Source: Lactarius indigo
Lineage: Eukaryota; Basidiomycota; Agaricomycetes; Russulales; Russulaceae
Length of the DNA: 64,000 nucleotides
Reading direction: 5' to 3'
NCBI GenBank assembly: GCA_025766275.1
Contig: JAFKAC010000024.1
Coordinates: 62,001-126,000 of the forward strand
The notes beneath the pieces are model-generated. The model was not told the DNA's origin. It ran no database searches and worked only from the letters and a program-made list of their open reading frames with translations. Shown in pieces: positions 1 through 9,305 of the stretch; position 1 is the first letter of the stretch, and each line of letters starts with the position of its first letter. The position numbers were made by a program, and so were the translations under genes.

Positions 1-3000
1 TTCTTTGTACGGAGAGATCAAGGAGTTGTGGAAGACTGGGTGGATGCGCCACGTCCTGGGGAGTTGGAGCTTGCAATTGACTCCCCAGGTAGAAAGGACT
101 TTAAAGGGGCCGTGACGTCGTGGGGCGAGTTTAGCTTTGGGGTGGGTGGTATGGATGTTGGTTCCTTCCAGCCAGACTAGATCGCCTGTCTTGAATTCAT
201 GAGAGGGGGTGGGTGTTTTTGACATTCTCATGACTTCCGCTGCTACCTTAAGGGCTGCAGTCACCTCAGAGCGGATTTGGTTTAGTGCGTTTAGTCTTTC
301 CTCGGCTGCAGGTATTTTGGTGGTGAAGTGGGTAGGGGGAATGAACTCCGGCTTGTATCCGTACCAAACCTCAAAGGGTGATTTGTGGGTTGCGCTATGT
401 TGTCGGGCATTGTGTGCAAATTCCATAAATGGGATCAGGTCCACCCAGTTATCTTGTTGGAAGTTGCAGAAAACACGAAGGTATTGTTCGAGTTCTTGGT
501 TGACACGTTCAGTTTCTCCATCGGTTTGTGGGTGGAAAGCTGTAGACAGTGTGGACTTGACTCCAAGTTTGTTCCAGATTTCTTGCATGACTTTTGATGC
601 AAATTGGGGGCCTCTGTCGGAGATGACCTGTCGAGGTAGGCCAGTACGTCTCCAGACGTTTTCAAGATAGAGTTGAGCTGTCTCGTCTGCGGTGATGGTT
701 TTGTTGCAAGGGGAAATAACTATAGCTTTGCTGAGTCGGTCAACCACAACAAATAGTGAATCGTAGTTGTGAGATAGGGGAAGGTCGGTGATGAAGTCCA
801 TTGTGATGGTTCCCCATATTTCTTCAGGTATTGCATTTGGTTGTAGGGGTACTTGGGTACGTGGTTTGATTTTAGTGGCTTGACATGTGGCGCAACCATC
901 AACGTAGGTTTTAACGAAGGTTGATATCCCTGGCCACCAGAAGTCTCGGGATATTAATTCATAGGTTTTCCATCGTCCTGGATGTCCTGTGGCGATGTGG
1001 TCGTGGTATGTCTTAACGATGTCTCTTCGTAGGTTGTCATCTTTGGGAACATAGACTTGTCCTTTGAACAAGATAATACCGTCTTCTAAGTTCCACTCTT
1101 CTAGGCCTTTAGCTAGGGATCGAGGGCCATTCTTTAAGAGGGATTCTAGAGCCATGCTGACTTCCTTGTCATAGGTCTGAGTGCTTTTGATACGTTGTCG
1201 GAGGGTGGTATCACCGTGAATGGTTACTGCAGTCCTCTGCACTGCGTTGATGGAAAAATATTTGGTGTCCAGGAGCACTCGCTTTTCATCTTCATCCGCT
1301 ATCCCCTTTTTATGATCTGGACGCCGAGACAGTGCATCAGATCTGTTCTGCGTGCCTGGTTTGTGGATGATGATGAACTGGAAGCGAGAGAGGAAGAGGG
1401 CCCAACGGGCTTGTCGTCGGGAAAGTTTTTGTTTCGTGGTAAAATAGACAAGGTTGCCATGGTCAGACCAGATTTCAGTAACGTCATCCCGCCCTTCCAG
1501 GTAGTGGCGGAAAGCATGTAGGGCATGGATGATGGCAAGAAGTTCTTTGTCGCAGATTTCGTAGTGGCGTTCGGCAGGAAGGAGGGATTTAGAAAGGAAG
1601 GCGACGGGGTGCCAACGTTGCAAGGCATCGGGTTGCTCAAGAATGGCACCGGTAGCAAAATCACTTGCATCAGTGATGAGGCGGAAAGGCTTAGAATGGT
1701 CAGGTAGGGCAAGGACAGGGGCTGTAGTGAAACACTTGATTAGGGTGCGGAAAGCGCTTTCCGCCGCAGTACCCCAAGAAAAGGGGACGTCTTTCTTGGT
1801 TAGGTCGAACAATGGGCGGGCAATGGTGGAGTAATCTTTAATGAAGCGCCAATAGAAGTTGCAAAAGCCCAGGAAGGCCTGCACTTGTTTAACAGTGCGT
1901 GGAGTGGGCCATTGAGTAATACCCGCGACCTTTGCAGGGTCCATGGAAACTTGGCCATCGGAAATGACAATTCCAAGGTATTCAACGGAGGTTTGTGCAA
2001 ACGTACACTTTTCAGGCTTCAGGTAGAGGTCGTGGCGTTCCAGTCGTTGAAGCACGTCGTGCGTCAATGCTGTGAGCGAGGAGATGTCTTCAGTGAAGAT
2101 CAGGATGTCATCAAGGTAGACCACTACGTGTCCACCATCAATCAAGGACTCGAAGATTTGGTTCATGAATGTTTGGAAAGTGGCGGGGGCGTTGCAGAGG
2201 CCGAACGTCATTACTGTTGGCTCGAAGAGTCCCAAAGATGTTTTGAAGGCCGCCTTGTACTCGTCGCCTTCACGAATGCGGATATTGTTGTAACCCCAGC
2301 GAATATCTAGTTTGGTGAAGTATCGTGCACCATGAAGTTTGTCGATGAGTTCAGGGATAAGGGGGAGGGGTGCTGCGTTTTTGATGGTTATATCATTGAG
2401 GGCACGGTAGTCTTGTACAGGTCGGAGTTTGCCATCCTTTTTGTCGACAAAGAAGAAGGGGGAGGCCATGGGTGACTTAGATGGTCGAATGTAACCTTTC
2501 GTTAGGTGCTCAGAAATATACTCTTTGAGGGCATCGGATTCCTTGGGTGTAAGTCAATAAATGCCACAATTCTTCATAGTGGCTCCTGGTTTGAGATCAA
2601 TCGCATGATCCCAGGGCTGATGTTTGGGTAGTCGGTGGGACGCAATTTCGCTGAATACTTTAGTATATTGCTGGAAGTGGCTCGGGATGTGGTCGGTAGA
2701 AGGCTTAGGTGCAGTGCGTGCTGCAATCTTGGTACTTGTAGTAACTTTTGCTCGGATGGCAAGGTGGTCGTACTTGCTAAAGCTGTGAATCCACAGCCAG
2801 GGTTCGCAGGCATCTTGGATGAAGGTAGGCTCCAGAGGTTCAATTTCGTCGTTCACGGGGAGGTAGGTTTCTTGGTCCTGGTCGAGTTCAAGGATGTTAA
2901 TAGTTGTATGTCGCGTTTGTGGTGTTTTCGAAGAGATGACAACCGCTGAGGAGGAAAGGGTGCAAGTTTTTGGGCATCGGGTGAAGGCTATTTTTGGTTG

Positions 3001-3486
3001 ATGCCAATCGATTTCAGGATTATGCGCTTGGAGCCAATCTGTTCCTAAGATTATATCGTGCTCCCCTAGAGTAGTTGCATAGAGTTCCACGGTTTCGTCG
3101 TGGTAGTTGTCATCCGAAGTCCTGATCCGTAGTCTCTGGATCGTGGTATGCCTAACAGATCCCGTCTTGTTGGGAGACCCATCCACGTTTTTAACTGGTA
3201 AGGGTTTAATTAGTGTTCTCATTGTTAGGTTGTTTGCACGCGCAAACCCATCATCCACGATGATGCCCTCCGCGCCACTGTCCAACAGGGCACGGGCACT
3301 GATTTCCTTGCCAGACTTCTTTCCTACTAGTGTAACTCTGAGAACAATTGAAGGAGCTCTCCTATTCCGAATTGTTTCTGCAGGTACATGCTTGGCTCCG
3401 AGCGTCTCTAGTAAGGAAAGGCCGTGTACAACGCTACTGGCACAAATACTTCCAATCGACAGTGCTACGATGGAAGAGCCTAAAAA
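1..3486 (-). CDS. G1 pol: protease, RT, RNase H, integrase (partial)
   Basis: Replication and integration enzymes of G1. Seen in transcript order: aspartic protease motif LLDSGAEG near 3285; RT catalytic YLDD at 2107-2118; RNase H starting DASDFATGAILEQ near 1680; integrase zinc-binding HHCC ending CATCQ near 890; and the DDE core with DFITDLP, SDRGPQFAS near 610 and ETERVNQELEQYLR near 500. The frame runs off the left edge before a chromodomain would appear. It lies in the -1 frame relative to gag and is open through the gag stop, so expression probably needs a -1 slip at TTTTTAG. One in-frame TGA (2554-2556) sits where relatives have arginine and would truncate the product after the protease. 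Confidence 0.9.
2554..2556 (-). other. In-frame TGA nonsense codon in G1 pol
   Basis: The protease frame stops here with TGA and reopens at once in the same frame into LTPKESDALKEY, which is the usual start of the RT region. A CGA to TGA transition at CpG would explain it. It is the only stop between the gag/pol junction and base 1. Confidence 0.85.
3480..3486 (-). promoter_or_regulatory. Candidate -1 frameshift site at G1 gag stop
   Basis: On the minus strand the gag frame ends GAT TTT TAG. The run TTTTTAG lets the Phe codon re-pair one base back (TTT to TTT), giving TTT TTA and entering the pol frame, which is open across this point. Element G3 has the same TTTTTAG at the same place in the same frame relation (27510-27516). 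Slippage itself is inferred. Confidence 0.6.
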
Positions 3487-5030
3487 TCCTCATTAATAGG
3501 CACCGAACACGGGCGTGCGTCCGGGTCAAAAGGGAGTATCTCTCGATATATCGCTCCAATGTTTGCTGGGTGGTCAGCAGGTGCTTCCTCCTGACCTGGT
3601 TCATCAACAAAGGCGCCGCGCGCCCTAGCGTTGTTGTTGGATTGGCCCCCTTTGGCCTTCATGGCTGCCGTTTTGGCGTGACATTCTTTAAGTACGTGGC
3701 CTGGCTTGCCACAGTACAGGCAGAGTTTATTCTTGAAGCGATACTCTCGCTCTTCCTTGGTAAGTTTGGCTCTTGGTTTGGTAATACGAGATGAGGAGGC
3801 GTTGACATTTACGCTATCGTCCTCTGCTAGGACGGCTCGTCCTGTGGTGGGCTTATGGGTCTTGTTAAACTGGTTAATGGCGTGACCAGCGTAAATTCGA
3901 TAGGCGCGATCGAATTCTCTTGCTTTCTCAACGAGGGTGTCGAAGGTGGTAGGGATGGGAGATATGCCAAGCAGCTTCATATTCAGAGCTGTTGGAATAG
4001 CTTGTCGGAAGGCATACATCTTGGTTTGTTCATTTGCACCACTTCGTACAGCATGGGTTGACCATTCTTGGAACCATTCGTTGAAAGGTCGGGTTCCCAT
4101 TTTCAGAGAATACATCTTGTTAGTGGATTCCATGGCAGTGTGACCAGGAACGAAGTGTGCATTGAAGTCGGTTTTGAACTGTGCCCAGGTGCCGAAACTA
4201 ACTGCTGCACCACCGGTTGGGTTTAAGGCTTTCTTTTGCTTATCTTGAGCCCATTCTCCTGCTGGGGTCCCAACCTTGAAATAGGTAAGGGCAGTGGATA
4301 CCTTTTTGTCGTCGGTGTTAAAGATATCCTGGTTTAGATGGAAGTAATTGGCCAGGTTGTTCCAAAAGGCCTCAGCATGGTTGGGTTTGCCGTCAAAGGG
4401 CTCTGGCGCTGCGCCTAAAATTTTTGCAGGTGCAGGAGCTGCCATTGCAGTGGGTACAGGAGGGACGGATAAGGGGGGTGCGGAGGAAGAGGCTTGAACA
4501 GTTAGGGGTGGTGATGGGAGTCGATGTGGTGGAACTGCTGCAGGGAGGCGACTTGGGCCAGCAGTACTAGGGGAGGTCTGGGGTGTCGAGGGTCGGGAGA
4601 TTACTTGGGATAGTAGGCCGGAGAGTTTCTTGGTAGTAGTTTCTAAGATTTGTGATACCTCTTCCGTATCACTTGTTGAATCGTTGGATTCGCTAGGTGT
4701 GGTGAAGTGGACTGGTTTGTTGTTTAGGTAGATCCACTGCTCGTTTACAAAGTTCCAACGGACGTTCTTTCCTTTGAAGACGGCGTGTAGGGTGTTATAG
4801 TTTACGTTTTCAACTTTCTCGATTCCTGGAAAGGCTTCTTTGAGGTCCTGGAAAACGATTTGATGTTGGGTAGAAACTATTGTCCACGGGTGTTTTCCTG
4901 TAGGGCTGGAGATTTCTTCTTCTTTCCACTTGGCGTAGTAAAGATTATTGGTGAGAGAAAAATAAGGATCGAAGAAGTATACTGGGACGTGGGCTTTTTC
5001 TTCCGATGTAAGAGGTCGCTGTGTATTCAT
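3480..5030 (-). CDS. G1 gag (capsid/nucleocapsid)
   Basis: 516-residue structural protein forming the virus-like particle. The N-terminal third (residues 1-200) is low in recognisable structure and rich in Pro/Ser. Residues of about 210-380 resemble the retrotransposon gag domain, with an EPFDGKPNHAEAFWNNLANY start. A canonical CCHC knuckle, CLYCGKPGHVLKEC, lies at about 437-450 and would bind the element RNA. The start is a true ATG at 5030 and, apart from two stray triplets, it is the first ATG on the sense strand downstream of the LTR TATA box. The ATG overlaps the stop of the preceding frame C as ATGA, an arrangement that allows termination-reinitiation. The C-terminus overlaps pol in the -1 frame. 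Confidence 0.92.
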   Translation of the reverse strand: MNTQRPLTSEEKAHVPVYFFDPYFSLTNNLYYAKWKEEEISSPTGKHPWTIVSTQHQIVFQDLKEAFPGIEKVENVNYNTLHAVFKGKNVRWNFVNEQWIYLNNKPVHFTTPSESNDSTSDTEEVSQILETTTKKLSGLLSQVISRPSTPQTSPSTAGPSRLPAAVPPHRLPSPPLTVQASSSAPPLSVPPVPTAMAAPAPAKILGAAPEPFDGKPNHAEAFWNNLANYFHLNQDIFNTDDKKVSTALTYFKVGTPAGEWAQDKQKKALNPTGGAAVSFGTWAQFKTDFNAHFVPGHTAMESTNKMYSLKMGTRPFNEWFQEWSTHAVRSGANEQTKMYAFRQAIPTALNMKLLGISPIPTTFDTLVEKAREFDRAYRIYAGHAINQFNKTHKPTTGRAVLAEDDSVNVNASSSRITKPRAKLTKEEREYRFKNKLCLYCGKPGHVLKECHAKTAAMKAKGGQSNNNARARGAFVDEPGQEEAPADHPANIGAIYREILPFDPDARPCSVPINEDF

Positions 5031-5713
5031 TCACCTCTTCTGGTGAGACGGGTGACAGTCCAACTGTCCAGGTTCCAGGGGTAGTAGACCTTGTACGCGG
5101 GGAGGAGGATAGCTCTATCCGGACGATGGGGTCTTTGTGAACGACGGATCCAATGGTATTCTTCCCAAATACCAAAGTGGGTCAGGGTTGTTTTACTTCT
5201 CCACAAAAAGTCTTGGAAATACAAAGGGCTTGTCGAGACCTCGCTGATGCGTGTAAGCGGCTGGGAAAAGTACAGGGTTTCAAGATTGTGCCGGTTTTGG
5301 TATAACAGAGAACAGTGTCTTCTAAACACGTCGAGTTCTCGGGGGGTTCGGGTTGGTAGGCTTTTGGTTACTAGAATAGCCTCGGGAAGGTGACAATGGA
5401 TTTCTCGGGGTTGGGTTTCGAGATACTGAGCTTCGTCGCTGCTCGTGGAATGCTGCCTTGCAGTCGGAGTTGCTTGGATACTGGGGTACACTGGTTCACT
5501 GGGACCGGCTTGGTTAATACTCGGAAGGGGAATCTGGGTGTTGGTAGCTCGACGAGCTCTGGGGGCCCTTCTTGGGGTAACAGGGGTACTAGGGGTAGAG
5601 GCTATGGGTCGATCGTCTACTTGGAAGCAACGATGAGTTCTTCTTTGGGCAACGTGTGAGGATGCCAGGTTGATTGCCCAATGAATTGGATCCAGGGTTT
5701 GACTTGAAAATTG
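5027..5713 (-). CDS. G1 frame C: AUG-less ORF upstream of gag
   Basis: Open for 228 codons from just after a TGA at 5714-5716 to the TGA at 5027-5029 that overlaps the gag ATG. It contains no methionine codon. The first ~75 residues are Pro/Thr/Arg-rich; the rest is richer in aromatic residues and Leu, including a YYPWNLDSW stretch near the end. I recognise no family. It opens inside the 3' arm of a hairpin (5710-5748). It might be translated from a non-AUG codon, by reinitiation or shunting, or be joined to frames A and B by splicing; the sequence does not decide. Confidence 0.55.
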   Translation of the reverse strand, partial: QFSSQTLDPIHWAINLASSHVAQRRTHRCFQVDDRPIASTPSTPVTPRRAPRARRATNTQIPLPSINQAGPSEPVYPSIQATPTARQHSTSSDEAQYLETQPREIHCHLPEAILVTKSLPTRTPRELDVFRRHCSLLYQNRHNLETLYFSQPLTRISEVSTSPLYFQDFLWRSKTTLTHFGIWEEYHWIRRSQRPHRPDRAILLPAYKVYYPWNLDSWTVTRLTRRGE

Positions 5714-5748
5714 TCAAATTTTACACTCGTAAAATTTATCTCGACAAT
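5710..5748 (-). promoter_or_regulatory. Hairpin with GAGT loop between G1 frames B and C
   Basis: On the sense strand a 9-bp perfect stem (AAATTTTAC pairing with GTAAAATTT) closes a GAGT loop, and it is extended by a second 6-bp stem ATTGTC/GACAAT after a small bulge. The stop codon that precedes frame C lies in the 3' arm. Two similar GAGT-loop hairpins occur between frames A and B. Confidence 0.75.
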
Positions 5749-5757
5749 CTATACTAT

Positions 5758-6741
5758 CTAGGCCTTTTCTCTATAAGGTAGATAGTTAACTCCAGGGGAC
5801 CACAACACTACGTTGGGGGGTGTTGGGGGGGTGTCGGGTCGATAACCACAAGTGCAGACTTCTTGAGAGCACCAACAGGGGCCTGAGGACAGAGTTGGTC
5901 CCCAACCGTCGTTTGGACTAGGCGGCTGGTTAGTGTCTCCGTTGTGAAGGGAGATGTCGGAGTCTGAAGTTTCGTCTTCGATTTCCGGGGAACTAGGGGG
6001 AAGCCGATCTGTAATTCGGCGGAGTAAAGGCGGAGTCCGGAAAGTTTCTCTGGCGTTGAGAATTGACACTAGTTCAGGGTCGTCAGAGGTTGAAGGGGGA
6101 TAGTGCCAGATGCTAGGGTTGACAAGGTTCCGGTCAGGGTTTGATAAGGTAGTTTCCCACACAGAGGTGGCGAAGGAGTAAGTGAGTTCCGAACTATCGG
6201 AGATGACTAGACGGGGGGCGGAGTCGGGGTGAATGACCACTCGAATTTCTTGGAAGGAAATCTGTATTTCCTGGTATGTGAGGCGGAGTCGGTCGACAAA
6301 GTGAAGAGAGAAGCCGTCTTCGAGTTGCCGGACGTAGTGGTCACGACGAGGGGGAACGTGGACAAACCAAAGATAGTCGCTTTTGGTCCACACTAGGAGT
6401 TGGTCTGTTGGATGGTTGGTGGCAGAGACGGAGTTTGAAAGATGCCAATAAAGGAGTTGCTCGTCAGCAGCCTTGACGACTTCGGAAAGATCGTCAATAA
6501 ACTCATGGTAAACCCTTTCAGGGATGACTTCTCCAAAGTCAAAGAGGTCGATAAGGGTACGTAAGGCGGTGGGGGGTTCTGTCCAACAGTCAAGTCGGGG
6601 GTTATCGATGAGGTCGTAAGTGGAAGTGACGGGGTAGTAGCGGTCAAGTTGCCGCTGCCTGTGGGACTCGAAGTTAACTCGGGCTCGTGTGAGCCTTTGT
6701 TCTTCAGATAAGTTGAAGGTAAATGGAGTAGAAGGTGGCAC
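5758..6741 (-). CDS. G1 frame B: AUG-less ORF
   Basis: Open for 327 codons without a single methionine codon; the frame opens directly after a TAA (6742-6744) in the 3' arm of a GAGT-loop hairpin. The central region (residues ~60-220) looks globular, with many Trp, Tyr and hydrophobic residues. Residues ~235-280 are acidic and Ser/Pro-rich, and a Cys cluster CWCSQEVCTCGY lies near residue 290. No family recognised. Its length, its uninterrupted reading and its position between two other open frames in different phases argue that the reading frame is selected. How it is translated is unknown. Confidence 0.6.
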   Translation of the reverse strand: MPPSTPFTFNLSEEQRLTRARVNFESHRQRQLDRYYPVTSTYDLIDNPRLDCWTEPPTALRTLIDLFDFGEVIPERVYHEFIDDLSEVVKAADEQLLYWHLSNSVSATNHPTDQLLVWTKSDYLWFVHVPPRRDHYVRQLEDGFSLHFVDRLRLTYQEIQISFQEIRVVIHPDSAPRLVISDSSELTYSFATSVWETTLSNPDRNLVNPSIWHYPPSTSDDPELVSILNARETFRTPPLLRRITDRLPPSSPEIEDETSDSDISLHNGDTNQPPSPNDGWGPTLSSGPCWCSQEVCTCGYRPDTPPTPPNVVLWSPGVNYLPYREKA

Positions 6742-6760
6742 TTAAATCACTCGATTTAAG
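6741..6760 (-). promoter_or_regulatory. GAGT-loop hairpin at the opening of G1 frame B
   Basis: Sense strand: CTTAAATC, loop GAGT, GATTTAAG, a perfect 8-bp stem followed by TGCCACC. The TAA that precedes frame B lies in the 3' arm. Confidence 0.75.
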
Positions 6761-6803
6761 TCCAAAACTAAAATAAGTAAACACTTACTTACTTTGCGTT
6801 GCA

Positions 6804-6823
6804 CTTAAAACACTCGTTTCAAG
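6804..6823 (-). promoter_or_regulatory. Second GAGT-loop hairpin in the G1 A/B spacer
   Basis: Sense strand: CTTGAAAC, loop GAGT, GTTTTAAG, an 8-bp stem with one G-U or mismatch, again followed by TGC. It lies 26 bases past the end of frame A and resembles the 6741-6760 hairpin in loop and flank, although the stem bases differ. Confidence 0.7.
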
Positions 6824-6848
6824 ACAAGGCAAATATATAACCACTTAT

Positions 6849-8126
6849 CTAAAGTGGCTGGCTGTCGGGGAAAGCGGAAATGAAACTAAAGGGGTCGGCA
6901 GGAATACGAGGCGAAAGGCAATAAGCAAGAAGATGGGGGGCAGAGCGAACTAAGTCCTCGAAGAAGTAAGCCTGCTGATGGGCGTAAATTAGTCCGTCAA
7001 AGGCAAAGCGTAAATGTCCGTAAGTGGTAACGATTCTTCCGTCCAAAAAGTCCTGGATCTCTAGCGTCACTAGAGAGTCGATATATCCCGCCCTGTGAAC
7101 GTTAGCGAGGGGGGCGAAGGTGCGTCGCAGTCCTTCCCTAAAGTCGTAACGGATAGTCCCAAGGGGGGTATCGGGGGAAGGAAGGTCGTAGATAGCCTTG
7201 GAACAGATGTATAGGGGCGGAAAGTCGGGGTGTTGAGCGGGGTCAACAATGCGTGGGAAAAGGGTGTAGACGTGGGGGGGAAGAAGGCGGAAGGGGGTGA
7301 CGGAAGGAAAGACCGGGGGGAAATTAGTGAGTGAGGTGGCGAGGGGAACTCTTCTGATTAGTTCCTGGAGGGTCGTGGAAGCGGGCCGCCAAGATTCTCC
7401 TTGGGGGGTGATGACGGAGATATATTGGTGGGGGTGTTCTCTTTGGGAAAGGAGGCAAGGAGGGGCCTGGTAGGCGGTGGGGCCGAGGGGAGGGAGATTC
7501 TCCTGGTCGGGGTGAGGGGCCGGAGGGAAGACGGGGCCTTGCTCTGCTACTCGCTCGTAGTTAATTGGCGAGTCGGGGGTCGCAAGGCGGGAGGGGACCG
7601 GAACAGGAGACGGAGAGCGACGAGGAGTCGGAGGAAGAACAGGAGGTGGCGAAGGAGAGCCACGAAAGGAGATGGAGGGGCGGGGGGTCGGGACTCGGAG
7701 GGGAGGCGCAGACTCGGCGCGGGGTTCAGGGGACAAGGGGACAAGGTTCCCGTTGAGGTCGATGATCTCGAGGACCTCTTCATAGAACTGGGCGACACTG
7801 GGGGACAGGGGGCAAGGGGAAGGACGAGGGGTGGCTTCTTCAGCCGGAGCGTAGGGGTAAACTAGTTCGGGGGTTGCGTCCCGAACAAGAGCAACAGGGG
7901 CAGGGGGCTCGTCACCACCGAAGGTGGCGGGGGTGTAGGGGGCGGTGAAGCGGAGGCTGTCAAGACGGACAGCGGAGGTGGAAGGAATAGGGGAGGCGCG
8001 TGAAAAGTCGAGGGGGCTACCTTGGTTGTCGAACTCTGACTGGTAGCTGGCAGAATCTCCGTCCCACTGACCGTACTGCGAGAAGTCGTACTCGTAGTCA
8101 AAGTCAGCCACTGGAGCAGCCCGGAG
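6849..8126 (-). CDS. G1 frame A: AUG-less Pro-rich ORF next to the LTR
   Basis: Open for about 425 codons after a TGA at 8127-8129, with no methionine codon anywhere. The acidic and aromatic N-terminus (ADFDYEYDFSQYGQW) is followed by ~170 residues rich in Pro and Ser, then a more globular C-terminal half (residues ~230-420) containing a conserved-looking FDGLIYAHQQAYFFEDL segment. No known domain recognised. It begins just inside the presumed LTR end, where gag normally starts. It may be a gag-like leader protein made from a non-AUG codon; a candidate codon is the GTG at 8111. Confidence 0.6.
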   Translation of the reverse strand, partial: LRAAPVADFDYEYDFSQYGQWDGDSASYQSEFDNQGSPLDFSRASPIPSTSAVRLDSLRFTAPYTPATFGGDEPPAPVALVRDATPELVYPYAPAEEATPRPSPCPLSPSVAQFYEEVLEIIDLNGNLVPLSPEPRAESAPPLRVPTPRPSISFRGSPSPPPVLPPTPRRSPSPVPVPSRLATPDSPINYERVAEQGPVFPPAPHPDQENLPPLGPTAYQAPPCLLSQREHPHQYISVITPQGESWRPASTTLQELIRRVPLATSLTNFPPVFPSVTPFRLLPPHVYTLFPRIVDPAQHPDFPPLYICSKAIYDLPSPDTPLGTIRYDFREGLRRTFAPLANVHRAGYIDSLVTLEIQDFLDGRIVTTYGHLRFAFDGLIYAHQQAYFFEDLVRSAPHLLAYCLSPRIPADPFSFISAFPDSQPL

Positions 8127-8166
8127 TCAGTCTATTGGGTTAGACTGTCCAAGTGTGATGACTCAC

Positions 8167-8855
8167 TGTCACTCGACAGGGGGTCACGACGTAGGCAGAG
8201 ACTGGGGGCTGAGAGGGTGTGGAGAAGAGATGCTCGACGACAGAAGAACACAAGATTCGCTCTTGGCTCAGTAGAGAGGTAGTGGCGCGCGATGAGCGGG
8301 GCACTCGAAGGAGCTGTGAGGCAAGGGGGAGGATGTCACAAGTGGACAGTCTGAGGGACTGTCCGATAGATTGAGCTAGCTTATATACTACAGGGGGTGG
8401 TCTGTGCGTAGGTTTAGGGCAGGCTTAGGGCCTGTCCACGGGTGCTGCGCAATACTGCGGATTGGAACATTCCAGAGACAAGTTATTAATACTGTCCAAT
8501 CAGAATAAAGGATAAGCATGGTACGACTGCGCCGCAGTCAATGACGCCATATTGTGCCATAGTGGCGTGATTCCGCAGCAGCTGCGGAACCCGTGATTAG
8601 GACACGTGTTCTTTGTGACTTGGTTAATTGTCTTCGTTGATCAATAAACGATCAACCATTGATTGATACACGTGCAGGTATGCATGTGACTTGGAAAGAC
8701 AGAGTAATCACGTGACACATCACGTGACCATCGGAGAGCGAAATTCAAACTCCGATTTCGGGTTTCTCCTTTAGGAAATTGATGACATAAGCCCGGTCCG
8801 ATCTGGATCGGTCCTAGGCGCCTTGAGTCACGACCAGGTTTATAGGTTCGTGACA
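8167..8855 (-). repeat. 5' LTR of G1 (inner boundary uncertain)
   Basis: The outer end is clear: minus-strand TGTCACGAACC starting at 8855. A TATA box (TAGTATATAA on the sense strand) is at 8381-8390. The inner end cannot be fixed because the partner LTR is outside the window. GAGTGACA ending at 8167 and TTGTGACA ending at 8334 both complement the TGTCAC start; 8167 leaves a more usual length of R-U5 after the TATA box. Confidence 0.65.
8381..8390 (-). promoter_or_regulatory. TATA box in G1 LTR
   Basis: Sense-strand TAGTATATAA inside the LTR. Transcription would start about 30 bases further along, near 8350. From here to the gag ATG the sense strand contains only two ATG triplets. Confidence 0.6.
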
Positions 8856-9305
8856 CTGCCTGCCTTTGAACGCTTCCAACCTCGCCTCACCGCCATCGTC
8901 TGAGCTGCCGACCTCGGGCCATACCACCCTGCCCGCCCTTTACCACCTTAGAACACTGCTTTTATCCTAGCCCCCGCTCACATCGTCGTCCTTAAAACCC
9001 TTGGACACCTGCCGAGCCTGCTCTCCCGACTCCTTCGACATCCGCTCTCTGCAGTTCGACTTCGACCCTTTCACCCCGGCGGCCCACTCCCTTCTTCAAG
9101 TTCCCTCGTAGTAGATGTCGTGCTAGCGCTTCCACGTTCCACCCTCACGGCACTCTGGCCTGATTGCTATCACAGCCGGCACCTTGCCAACGCACATGCC
9201 TTTGGATCTCAGTCTTGTCTCCAACGCTGGCGAAATCTCTCTCCGCTTTCGGATTCACTGAACACTCTTATCTTACACCACTACTGTGACATTTACTGTA
9301 AAGGA
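8856..9305. other. Spacer between G1 LTR and Plavaka 1
   Basis: C/T-rich on the plus strand. I see no convincing gene, terminal repeat or TSD partner here; it probably holds 3' flank of the Plavaka 1 transposase gene. Confidence 0.5.

Larger units (their letters stand above)
1..8855 (-). mobile_element. Ty3/gypsy LTR retrotransposon G1 (3' end beyond window)
   Basis: Minus-strand LTR retrotransposon. Along the transcript the order is 5' LTR (starting TGTCACGAACC at 8855), three long AUG-less frames A, B and C, gag, then protease, RT, RNase H and integrase running off base 1. The gene order RT-RNaseH-integrase makes it Ty3 type. I checked the pol frame triplet by triplet from 2556 to 1 and found a single stop, the TGA at 2554-2556, so the copy is nearly intact. 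The 3' LTR, TSD and any chromodomain are outside the window. The roughly 3 kb of extra coding potential upstream of gag is unusual for this superfamily. Confidence 0.93.

Noticed and set aside
1885..2310. Long plus-strand open frame opposite G1 pol
   Set aside because: It is the complement of the RT region, which carries the YLDD and palm motifs on the minus strand; no independent features.
7401..7865. Plus-strand Arg/Gly-rich frame of 154 codons
   Set aside because: It mirrors the Pro/Ser-rich part of frame A; the minus frames tile the whole leader and this one does not.
8334..8855. Alternative G1 LTR of 522 bp ending at 8334
   Set aside because: It would leave only about 18 bases between the expected transcription start and the LTR end; 8167 is more plausible, though not proven.
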